Of a stretch of 40,470 bases of DNA, positions 34,378 to 40,470 are shown piece after piece. The position numbers and the translations under genes are program-made. The notes under the pieces are model-generated. The model did no database searches. It was not told where the DNA came from and saw only the letters and a program-made list of their open reading frames with translations. This DNA is from Halorussus sp. MSC15.2 (lineage in GTDB: Archaea; Halobacteriota; Halobacteria; Halobacteriales; Haladaptataceae), in assembly GCF_010747475.1 (NCBI RefSeq), contig NZ_VSLZ01000012.1, forward strand, positions 1 to 40,470, read 5' to 3'. Every line of letters begins with the position of its first letter. The stretch's first letter is position 1.

Positions 34378-34566
34378 GTCGGGGTCCGCATGCTCGTAGC
34401 ATTCAGTTTGCCAATTATCGATTAGGTCATATGCGGTATCGATGCCAGCACGCTTCTACATTCCTGCCCCGATTAAAAAGGCATAATTACCGTTACAGAA
34501 CCTGAACGAGCGAATCAAGTCATCAACAGTGCGTTCTTTTATTTCGCCTTCAGAACCGTCATTCAT
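34378..34566 (-). pseudogene. 5' part of the SIR2-TPR gene, ended by an in-frame amber
   Basis: In the same frame as the 32410-34377 ORF, an ATG at 34566 begins MNDGSEGEIKERTVDDLIRS, then reads FLIGAGM, a TAG codon (34456-34458) and KRAGIDTAYDLIDNW. This is the SIR2 NAD-binding loop, in which GAG is normally followed by one or two residues, then Ser/Thr and later AGI. The TAG stands where a Ser/Thr-type residue is usual; TCG to TAG is one base. The ATG has a TATA box at the right distance (34591-34600), so this is very probably the authentic start. The simplest reading is a nonsense mutation. Confidence 0.75.
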
Positions 34567-34590
34567 TTCATTGTGTATGACAGCATTCGG

Positions 34591-34600
34591 TATATAAATT
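34591..34600 (-). promoter_or_regulatory. TATA box of the SIR2-TPR gene
   Basis: AATTTATATA on the minus strand is centred about 29 nt before the ATG at 34566. This is the canonical distance for a leaderless haloarchaeal transcript, and it supports the upstream start over the ATG at 34377. Confidence 0.6.
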
Positions 34601-34990
34601 CTAGGGGATTTCTCCGACGACCGACTTGGCCAAGAAAATCCCGTGAAGTAGGTAGCTGATTTGATGGTTATTATATATATCGGTTTTTGAATACAACTTA
34701 TACTGCCGTAATAATGGTATCTATAAGAAGTCTTGTCTCAATCCAAGACACCTCTGGATTCTAAACAAGCCAAAATTACAGAGTCAGAACGGTTAAAAAT
34801 ACCAAGCGGTTTCATTTCTGATGTAACGGTTCGCAGGAAGACGAACGCGATGGGTCTAGCATCGCGGCTGAGTTCGCGGACCCTTGGTGACACAGGCTCC
34901 GCGAGTAGTCCTGCACCGACCAGCAACAGCTATCGCCACAGCACCATGCAACACTCCCTAATCCCACCGCAAGAGCGTATCGCTTCCCAA
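34601..34990. other. Intergenic region with a hairpin, no gene seen
   Basis: No protein-coding gene of haloarchaeal character. Bases 34846-34866 form a perfect 7-bp stem (CGCGATG/CATCGCG) closing the loop GGTCTAG; the same loop occurs in the longer hairpin at 35439-35470 on the other side of the repressor gene. Confidence 0.4.
34846..34866. repeat. Hairpin with loop GGTCTAG (left copy)
   Basis: The stem CGCGATG (34846-34852) pairs perfectly with CATCGCG (34860-34866). Its core CGATG-loop-CATCG is shared with the right copy at 35446-35462; only one loop base differs (T versus C). The two copies flank the small winged-helix gene. Confidence 0.55.
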
Positions 34991-35260
34991 TCAGTCGAGC
35001 GTCAACTCGCCCTCAAGGTACGCCCGGCCACGCCAATTAATCGAATAGTAGCCGGGGTCCTCGCGCTCGACCAACTCTGCATCCTCCAACTCTCGACAGA
35101 CCTGACCGATGTAATTGCTGTTTTGATAGCCAGCGCTTCGGGTGAGACATTTCGGAGAGAGACGCATCAAATCAGACCGAGAGCTATCGGGGGTGTCCAA
35201 TGCCAGCAAATCAAGAACAGCCCGATGTGCATCAGTCGGGCCGTCCTTCTCAAGTGCCAT
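34991..35260 (-). CDS. Small winged-helix repressor-like protein
   Basis: This 89-aa protein resembles the haloarchaeal phage phiH1-repressor-like winged-helix family: DAHRAVLDLLALDTPDSSRS, a recognition helix around SAGYQNSNYIGQVCRELEDA, and a wing ending LVEREDPGYYSINWRGRAYL. The start ATG at 35260 has a TATA-like box (TTAATGTAAAG, 35281-35291) about 26 nt upstream, again a leaderless arrangement. It stands alone between two hairpins of related sequence, which may be its operators. Such repressors are common on haloarchaeal mobile elements. Confidence 0.8.
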   Translation of the reverse strand: MALEKDGPTDAHRAVLDLLALDTPDSSRSDLMRLSPKCLTRSAGYQNSNYIGQVCRELEDAELVEREDPGYYSINWRGRAYLEGELTLD

Positions 35261-35280
35261 AATCTGCGATTCTGGGCGCT

Positions 35281-35291
35281 TAACTTTACAT
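35281..35291 (-). promoter_or_regulatory. TATA-like box of the small repressor
   Basis: An A/T-rich TGTAAAGTTA within CTTAATGTAAAGTTA on the minus strand is centred about 26 nt before the ATG at 35260, as expected for a leaderless transcript. Confidence 0.45.
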
Positions 35292-35384
35292 TAAGTGATT
35301 TCGCGCTACAACATTGCATAGGCGTTGCTAGCATTGCAGGTGCAAGGCCAGATTTAAGTTGTGTCAGTTATGAACTGGAAACCA

Positions 35385-35483
35385 ACGGGAACGAGACGCG
35401 GATTCGACGCTCTCGGTTTGACGCATCGCAGAAACGATGCGGACCCGATGGGCCTAGCATCGGGGTCCGCGGTTCGCTCCCGT
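35385..35483. other. Structured element with nested hairpins, possible ncRNA
   Basis: Outer arms ACGGGAACGA (35385-35394) and TCGCTCCCGT (35474-35483) pair at 9 of 10 positions. Inside lie a 6-bp hairpin (GCATCG 35423-35428 with CGATGC 35435-35440) and a strong 12-bp hairpin (35439-35450 with 35458-35470, one bulged C) with loop GGCCTAG. The last pairs of the first hairpin overlap the base of the second, so the two may be alternatives. It could be a folded RNA or a nested operator upstream of the PadR operon. It is not a recognisable tRNA. Confidence 0.4.
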
Positions 35484-35581
35484 ATCTAGGGTACGGAAGC
35501 ATGTTCGCATTCACCGACGCGGGACTTGAATCCCCCGCACGAGTAGCGGATAGTCCGTCAATCGCACTCACCGGCAGTCAG

Positions 35582-35588
35582 GGAGGTG
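35582..35588 (+). promoter_or_regulatory. Shine-Dalgarno of the PadR operon
   Basis: GGAGGTG stands 7 nt before the ATG at 35596. Similar GGAGGTG sites precede the ATGs at 35916, 36311 and 36970, so this operon relies on Shine-Dalgarno initiation, in contrast to the leaderless genes of the preceding island. Confidence 0.7.
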
Positions 35589-35595
35589 TGGCGGC

Positions 35596-35919
35596 ATGAC
35601 GGCCGACACAGTCTCGCTCACCGACCTGCGGGCGTTCGAGCGCGACCTGTTGTACGCTGTCTGCGCGCTCGAAGACGGTGAGCCGCCGAAAGGTCTCACT
35701 ATCAAAGCGCGTCTCGACAGCGAGTACGGTGAGGACCTCAACCATAGTCGGCTCTATCAGAATCTCGACCGACTCGTCGAGCGCAACCTCATCACGAAAG
35801 GCCGGAAGGACGACCGCACCAACGAGTACGCGACGACCGACCACGCCCGACAGCTTCTCGTCGAACACGCCCAGCGCTGCGCCAGCGCGGTCGGCCTAAC
35901 CGGAGGTGACCTCGCATGA
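35596..35919 (+). CDS. PadR-like winged-helix protein
   Basis: This 107-aa protein has a PadR-type winged helix: LRAFERDLLYAVCALEDGEP, then IKARLDSEYGEDLNHSRLYQ as the DNA-reading helices, NLDRLVERNLITKGRKDDRT as the wing, and a dimerising helical tail (ARQLLVEHAQRCASAVG). It is the first gene of a coupled operon; its TGA overlaps the next ATG (ATGA). Two PadR-like proteins in one operon suggest autoregulation or a heterodimer. Confidence 0.85.
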   Translation: MTADTVSLTDLRAFERDLLYAVCALEDGEPPKGLTIKARLDSEYGEDLNHSRLYQNLDRLVERNLITKGRKDDRTNEYATTDHARQLLVEHAQRCASAVGLTGGDLA

Positions 35920-36311
35920 CGCAAGCCATTGAGTTCGGTCCGGACCTAGACGAGGCTATTCCGGAGACGTTCGATGTCTGCGAGGACTGTGGCACGCCCA
36001 CTGTCCAGCTTTCCTCGCACACCTGTCCCGACCCGGATACAGTCGCTGACCCGTCGCGAGAGGAACTCGACCGGCGCACCGAACAAGACCCCTTCCCGGA
36101 CTCCGAGACCGTCCTCATCCAGCAGGCCCGTCGAGCGACGAGTTACGCCTACCACGAAACCGACACGAACAACCAACCGCTCTGTCCGGCGACCACCGAC
36201 AACGGACTCGAGCAACTCACCCGTATCGAAGCCCAAAACAAGCGGTACGCGCCCTGCCAGTTCTGTCACCGCATCCGCCGAGCCAACGCGGACACCGGAG
36301 GTGGCCAGTGA
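35916..36311 (+). CDS. Small zinc-finger protein
   Basis: This 131-aa acidic protein has Cys pairs CEDC at about 22-25, a Cys in HTCPDPD near 37, and CQFC near 116-119 followed by HRIRR, together able to bind one or two zinc ions. The middle is polar (LIQQARRATSYAYHETDTNN). It is coupled on both sides: its ATG overlaps the previous stop and its TGA overlaps the next start. GGAGGTG lies 7 nt before the ATG. No named family was recognised; it recurs by context with PadR and DUF5817 genes in haloarchaeal accessory DNA. Confidence 0.7.
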   Translation: MTQAIEFGPDLDEAIPETFDVCEDCGTPTVQLSSHTCPDPDTVADPSREELDRRTEQDPFPDSETVLIQQARRATSYAYHETDTNNQPLCPATTDNGLEQLTRIEAQNKRYAPCQFCHRIRRANADTGGGQ

Positions 36312-36694
36312 TGTTGAGCCGTCGGAGACGGATTGCGAGCGACCTGACGAGTTACAAGCGCGACCTCCTCTGGGCTGTCCACCGGGCGAACCACACGGAA
36401 GAGAAAGAAACTCCCGTCGGGGCTGACGTCAAACGAGAACTCGAAGCGCTCGGCCAGACGAATACTGAAGGCGGCCAGTTCTATCCCCGTCTGAACGAAC
36501 TCGTCGATAGTGGTCTCGCCACGAAGGACGACCATCCGAACGACGCTCGCGGGTTCACCGTGGAGTTGACCGAGGACGGGAAGGCCATTTTGAGTGAGTT
36601 GGTCCTGCGGACTGCCGAGTCGCTCGACATGGACGTCCCTGAGTGTGCGCTCCCAAGCTCCGACGTTCGCCCACGAACGCGAGGTGAGACCTGA
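36311..36694 (+). CDS. Second PadR-like winged-helix protein
   Basis: This is a 127-aa protein from the ATG at 36311 (GGAGGTG 7 nt upstream; a GTG at 36308 is less well spaced). The winged helix runs from TSYKRDLLWAVHRANHTEEK through VKRELEALGQTNTEGGQFYP to LNELVDSGLATKDDHPNDAR, and is a paralogue in architecture of the protein at 35596. The stop is overlapped by the ATG of a 27-codon ORF. Confidence 0.82.
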   Translation: MLSRRRRIASDLTSYKRDLLWAVHRANHTEEKETPVGADVKRELEALGQTNTEGGQFYPRLNELVDSGLATKDDHPNDARGFTVELTEDGKAILSELVLRTAESLDMDVPECALPSSDVRPRTRGET

Positions 36695-36777
36695 TGGTTG
36701 CGAGTAGAGCGCTGTGGGCCACGCCACGGCGACTTCTCGGGGGTATCGAGGACGGCACGACGTCCAGCAACACGTAG
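36694..36777 (+). CDS. Candidate 27-aa small ORF in the PadR operon
   Basis: The ATG overlaps the previous stop (TGATG) and has GAGGTGA 6 nt upstream, the same start architecture as the preceding genes. The product begins MVASRALWATPRRLLGG and is basic, then Thr/Ser-rich. It may be a real leader or small protein, or the remnant of a longer frame; there is no homology evidence. Confidence 0.35.
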   Translation: MVASRALWATPRRLLGGIEDGTTSSNT

Positions 36778-36796
36778 GCCGTCACTCGCACACCCC

Positions 36797-36973
36797 ATGC
36801 CCAGCGACAAGCTCACCCCCACGCGCAGAGTCCACTCTACGTCCATCGGCCGTCCACGCGCCATCCCGACAGTCCAAGAGTCCGGCGTCCATCCAGACCG
36901 ACCGCGTCTCTCCGCGCACACGTCAGCGGACGGCGTGACTGGCTCTGAGAGCTGTAGGGAGGTGGGTCGATGA
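36797..36973 (+). CDS. Candidate 58-aa protein coupled to the DUF5817 gene
   Basis: The frame begins MPSDKLTPTRRVHSTSIGRP, and its TGA overlaps the ATG of the 1063-aa gene (ATGA), the same arrangement as elsewhere in this operon. Third positions are G/C-rich, as expected of a haloarchaeal gene. It has no Shine-Dalgarno and the product looks unstructured, so it remains a candidate. Confidence 0.4.
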   Translation: MPSDKLTPTRRVHSTSIGRPRAIPTVQESGVHPDRPRLSAHTSADGVTGSESCREVGR

Positions 36974-39900
36974 CCTACCATGTCGTCGGCTGTAGCACCT
37001 GCACCGACTACTGGCTCGCCGAAGATATCCGCGGGCAGGCCACCGCCGACTGCCCGCACTGCGGCACGACTCACGAGACGGCGACGTTAGACAGCAAGTA
37101 CGAAGGCGATGAGCGCGCGGTTGCCGCGGAAGCCCGCGCACAACTGGTTGCACGAGCCGCCGACCACTACGACGCCTACCGTGACTTCAAGGACACCCAC
37201 GGCCCGTACGCCGAGCAAGAACAAGAAGTCGAATCAGGATTCGACCTCGTCGAGTGGCGCACCGACTTCCTCTCCGACAAAGCAGAGAATGTCTTAGCCG
37301 AGTATTACAACCTGCTCGCCGACGACGCCACAGAAATTTTTGCCGAGTACCACAACCTGTACGCCGACGAAGCCACGGATGTTTTCGACGGATATCACGA
37401 CCTGTACGCCGACGAAGCCATAGATGCTTTCGCCGAGTATCACGACCGGTACGCTGCCGAAGTTGAGCGTGCTCTCTCCGAGGACCCCGATGTGGACACA
37501 GAGTTGGACCGTGGAACCGACGGGTCGATACAGGTCAAACACGAGACGCCGCCGGTTGACGCCGTCCCAGTCACAGTAGATAAACCAATCTCCCGGCTTT
37601 CGCGAGTCGTCATCGACAACGACTGTATTCAGCAGGCTATCCTCACCGTCCTCGAGGACCTTGCCGCCGACTACCCATCCCACGAACTCCGGACCGTCCT
37701 CGAAGCGAACGACCTCAACCTCTCCGAGACCGACCTTGCCGCGCTCGCCACCCAACTCCACAAGGGCAGTGAGCGCGCCGCACTCACCATCATCGACCGA
37801 CTCCAGCACGTCGCGACCGGCAGGTCCAGTACCGACGACGCTCATATCATCCCCCGACTACTCGCACTCAGCACCGAGACACCAACTATCGCGGCGACAG
37901 TCACCGACGAGTTCTGGGAATTACGGGCAAGCCAGCGCCGGACTGTCGCGGACTACCTCACCGCCCTGTCCGCTGGCACCGACCTCGTTCTTGTCGGTCC
38001 CCGACTCACACTCCGCAACCTACACGACGACCAAGGCACGCGCCTCCCCGTTAGCCGAGAAGACATCACATCCGCTGGTAGCCACCGGACCGAAACCATC
38101 GAGACGGCACAGCAAGCCCTCAGCCGGGACAGTCCGGAAGAACAAGTCCTACGCTGGCTAGCGGACCAAGATAGCGAGACGCTTAGCTATTCTGCGCTGG
38201 ATAGCAAGCTGACCGTCTCGGATAGTCGCCGCCGCCAACTCGTTGGCCATCTCCGCGACCTTTGCCTCGTTGATACCTTCGGTCCACGAACCAACAAACA
38301 CGTGGAACTCCTGCCCGCGGGCCGCACGTATCTCGACTGGGTGGACGAGCAACTCGCCCGCCAGCAAACCCTCGAAGCGTCCGTTAGCGGCGTGTTGGAT
38401 TCGTCCGACGATAGCCGTGTAACCCCGCGTGCACACGACGGGGGGAGGGAGGAAGCCGCCGACCGCACCCGCCTTCCCCATCTCCACACCGTCCAACCGC
38501 TCCCCCGTTGGAACGCCACTGCATCTGCCGCCTCAACCCCCGAAAACGGCGTTGCCATCGTGGACTACCCTCTTAATCCACAAGCCGACCGCGGCAGTCC
38601 CCGATGGTACTACGACTACCAGCAGGACCGCCTCACTGTCGGTGCAGAATTCGACGGGCCACTCCAATACTGGGTGTGTATTGCCCGAGCGTTAGCAAGT
38701 CCGCGGACGTTCGCCGCCGTCCTCGATGATGGCGACCGCCTCGACGAAGACGACACCTTCTCAACGTTCCTTACGGACCACCGCCACATTCTCCGTGATT
38801 CGCGGTGTCTCGCACATCTCCCCGACGCGGTAGAGGACGGCGCAGACTACCTCGATGAACTCCAAACCGCGGAAGAACACCTCTGCGAGTTGACACGAGA
38901 CCTCGCCCACGGCGACTTCGAAGGCTCCGAAGCCGAGTTCCGTTCGACAATCACCCGCGAAGCCCTCGGTCTCGCTGGTACGATGGTTCATCTGCTCGAC
39001 CTCGTTGACGTTGAGGTCGTCCGGCAGGTCCGGCTCCCCACTCAGAACTCCGGCCGAAACGACATCCTCCGAGACGACCGGCGCGAAACACTCGTCCAAT
39101 CGCTCGCGACCGGCATCGCTATCCAGTCGAAATACGGTCACGCTGCCATCTACCGCCAACTATTCGAAACCCGCGACAAGAAACGTGACGCCGCAATTGT
39201 CCCGTCCGTCGACTACGACGACCCATTCGGCGAACTGATTGGGTCGGTCTGCATCGTCGGCAACCTCGGCGACAGAGAACTCGCACTCGCCGAGGACCTC
39301 CGCAACCGTCTCCGGATGCCACAGGAACTCCACGAGGATGCGCCCGAAATCCAAGTGCGAGTGCCGGTTGTCGCGACGGACGACCTTGACCGGACGGCAT
39401 TCGCAGCGGCGGTCGAACGGATGTGTGCGGCGAAAAACCTCTCGCCGACGCGGAGTGCAGTCTCAGTTCTGCGACTCTTTACTGCCACGCCGTTCGATGC
39501 CGCGGCCGCAATCTGTGGACTCGACCCCGAGAGTCGCCGACGCGATATCCGACTCGACGAAATCCGGTACGGTCTCGCAGTCGTCGGTGACGCCCGGATT
39601 CTCCCGTGGGAAACACCGGGCGTCCAAGCCCTTGTCACGACGCTCCTGACTGCCGAGAACCCGCTGTCCGTGACCGAGTTAACTGACCGCGCAGGCGTCG
39701 ACCGAACAACGTGGTACGACCACCGCGACCGTCTCGTTGCACTCGACCTCGTCCGGGAAACCAGCGCCGGGGTTCGGCTTGCGCTTCCGTTTCGGGGAAG
39801 TGGAGAGTCCGACGTCCGGCCGTGGTTCACTCGCCGCGATACGCGCCGCGATGACGTTCGGGTGGCATCTGTCGGAGGGGTTGTTCTCGAACTACTAGAT

Positions 39901-40161
39901 GAACTCACGCCAGATAGCGAGACAATCCAAACAGTTTCAGCGGCGCTCCAGCACCCAGTCGATATCGACGAGTTACAGGACGCATGGCCGGACCTCGATG
40001 GGTGGCTCTCGACAATCCAAATAGCAACTGCTGAAACTATGGACTCCTTGGATGACTCACCGGAGTTCGTGGTGTTCGGTCGGCAGCCGGACCAGTTCAG
40101 TCTCCAAGTCGCGGCCACAGGGAGAATCCAAGGCCGGGGCAACCATGCATCGTCTCCCTAA
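36970..40161 (+). CDS. DUF5817-type zinc-ribbon/winged-helix protein
   Basis: This 1063-aa protein opens with a zinc ribbon, Cys8, Cys11, Cys28 and Cys31 (GCSTC ... CPHC), like haloarchaeal DUF5817 proteins. Residues about 95-165 hold imperfect 15-residue repeats (AEYHNLYADEATDVF). A winged-helix-like segment lies near 380-460 (EQVLRWLADQDSETLSYSAL, VDEQ) and a second near 895-940 (VTELTDRAGVDRTTWYDHRD). The remainder is large and helical, without ATPase or nuclease motifs that I can see. GGAGGTG lies 5 nt before the ATG. The protein probably binds DNA and is regulated with the PadR genes; its exact role is unknown. Its stop lies 26 nt before the decayed end of the CRISPR array. Confidence 0.85.
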   Translation: MTYHVVGCSTCTDYWLAEDIRGQATADCPHCGTTHETATLDSKYEGDERAVAAEARAQLVARAADHYDAYRDFKDTHGPYAEQEQEVESGFDLVEWRTDFLSDKAENVLAEYYNLLADDATEIFAEYHNLYADEATDVFDGYHDLYADEAIDAFAEYHDRYAAEVERALSEDPDVDTELDRGTDGSIQVKHETPPVDAVPVTVDKPISRLSRVVIDNDCIQQAILTVLEDLAADYPSHELRTVLEANDLNLSETDLAALATQLHKGSERAALTIIDRLQHVATGRSSTDDAHIIPRLLALSTETPTIAATVTDEFWELRASQRRTVADYLTALSAGTDLVLVGPRLTLRNLHDDQGTRLPVSREDITSAGSHRTETIETAQQALSRDSPEEQVLRWLADQDSETLSYSALDSKLTVSDSRRRQLVGHLRDLCLVDTFGPRTNKHVELLPAGRTYLDWVDEQLARQQTLEASVSGVLDSSDDSRVTPRAHDGGREEAADRTRLPHLHTVQPLPRWNATASAASTPENGVAIVDYPLNPQADRGSPRWYYDYQQDRLTVGAEFDGPLQYWVCIARALASPRTFAAVLDDGDRLDEDDTFSTFLTDHRHILRDSRCLAHLPDAVEDGADYLDELQTAEEHLCELTRDLAHGDFEGSEAEFRSTITREALGLAGTMVHLLDLVDVEVVRQVRLPTQNSGRNDILRDDRRETLVQSLATGIAIQSKYGHAAIYRQLFETRDKKRDAAIVPSVDYDDPFGELIGSVCIVGNLGDRELALAEDLRNRLRMPQELHEDAPEIQVRVPVVATDDLDRTAFAAAVERMCAAKNLSPTRSAVSVLRLFTATPFDAAAAICGLDPESRRRDIRLDEIRYGLAVVGDARILPWETPGVQALVTTLLTAENPLSVTELTDRAGVDRTTWYDHRDRLVALDLVRETSAGVRLALPFRGSGESDVRPWFTRRDTRRDDVRVASVGGVVLELLDELTPDSETIQTVSAALQHPVDIDELQDAWPDLDGWLSTIQIATAETMDSLDDSPEFVVFGRQPDQFSLQVAATGRIQGRGNHASSP
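37297..37455. repeat. 45-bp repeats inside the DUF5817-type gene
   Basis: Three full 45-bp units (37297-37341, 37342-37386, 37387-37431) and a partial fourth encode 15-residue repeats of the form AEYxxLYADEAxxxF. They look like a recent in-frame expansion of an amphipathic helix. Confidence 0.7.
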
Positions 40162-40187
40162 TCAAAGACGAGGTCGCGCAGGCCACC

Positions 40188-40468
40188 GTACATCTGGAAC
40201 TCCGCGGACTCTTGGAGGGTGAAAATCACGTCGATGCCGCTTCAGCCCCACAAGGGTACATCTGGAACATTTACTTTCCTACACGTACTTAACTAATGTC
40301 TTAGCTTCAACCCCACAAGGGTACATCTGGAACTCGGACCTGCTGGGCGGTGAGGCCGCACCTCTGGCAGACGCTTCAACCCCACAAGGGTACATCTGGA
40401 ACCCCGCCTGTTTTGGCACAAACCGAGATATAGGCGTTGCTTCAACCCCACAAGGGTACATCTGGAAC
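40188..40468 (-). CRISPR. Leader-distal end of a CRISPR array (runs off the window)
   Basis: Four 30-nt repeats at 40239-40268, 40304-40333, 40373-40402 and 40439-40468 are separated by spacers of 35, 39 and 36 nt. A degenerate terminal repeat keeps only 13 bases (40188-40200) and is followed by a 38-nt spacer. In the haloarchaeal convention (repeat ending GGGTTGAAGC) the array is read on the minus strand, so the leader is to the right, outside the window. The decay is at the left end, as expected for the oldest repeat; the repeat at 40239 has one base change. The repeat family fits type I-B. No cas genes are in this window. Confidence 0.95.
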
Positions 40469-40470
40469 CG

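Noticed and set aside
35500-35560. tRNA-like T-arm (GGGACTTGAATCCC region)
   Set aside because: On the minus strand TTCAAGT is present, but the stem pairing fails and no acceptor or anticodon arm can be built.
34733-35599. 288-codon plus-strand open frame
   Set aside because: It runs over the repressor gene on the opposite strand, has non-haloarchaeal composition and lacks start signals.
40158-40241. Protein-like minus-strand frame across the first spacer and decayed repeat (ends GGLRDLVFD)
   Set aside because: It is only 27 codons, preceded by an in-frame stop, and passes through repeat-derived sequence. It is more likely chance than a cas gene tail.

Overview
This window is haloarchaeal (class Halobacteria). 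The proteins are strongly acidic, surface proteins carry twin-arginine signals or a Tat lipobox (LAGC), and several genes have a TATA-like box about 25 nt upstream of an ATG, as expected for leaderless archaeal transcripts. The CRISPR repeat also belongs to the 30-nt family common in haloarchaeal type I-B systems. No rRNA, convincing tRNA, integrase, replication initiator or intact transposase was found. Whether this is a plasmid, an integrated element or an accessory region of a chromosome cannot be decided from the window.

Region 1 (1-17.7 kb) is a conjugation-type type IV secretion locus. A winged-helix regulator (+) lies behind an upstream region with four copies of a 15-bp motif. On the minus strand, read right to left, come a Tat lipoprotein, a VirB6/TrbL-like membrane protein, a large zinc-ribbon/Ig-like surface protein that appears split into two ORFs by a frameshift, a PrgI/VirB3-like protein with a VirB4-N-like region, the VirB4 ATPase, a conserved partner, and a VirD4/TraD-like coupling ATPase with C-terminal zinc ribbons. 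A 40-41 bp inverted repeat (TAACCAATG...CATTGGTTA) occurs three times: at the two outer edges of the minus-strand cassette and once inside it, upstream of the surface protein gene.

Region 2 (17.7-28.4 kb) holds secreted and membrane proteins. A plus-strand pair encodes a Tat-exported FG-GAP beta-propeller protein and a coupled 344-aa protein. It converges on a minus-strand operon of a Tat-exported 1131-aa multidomain protein, a NosD-like parallel beta-helix protein and a 74-aa two-span membrane protein.

Region 3 (28.5-35.3 kb) looks like a defence or cell-death island. It contains a two-gene module (a 224-aa protein resembling the haloarchaeal DUF7504 family and a CHAT caspase-like protease), a winged-helix regulator, and a SIR2-TPR gene. 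The SIR2 gene has an in-frame amber codon exactly in the NAD-binding glycine loop. A small winged-helix repressor follows, flanked on each side by a hairpin with the same loop.

Region 4 (35.6-40.47 kb) is a tightly coupled operon: a PadR-like protein, a small zinc-finger protein, a second PadR-like protein, two very small ORFs and a 1063-aa DUF5817-type zinc-ribbon/winged-helix protein. It abuts the leader-distal end of a CRISPR array that continues past the window's right edge. No cas genes are visible.

The most interesting leads are the three shared inverted repeats of the secretion locus, the CHAT module next to a SIR2-TPR gene and a CRISPR array, the amber codon in the SIR2 loop, and the split surface protein.
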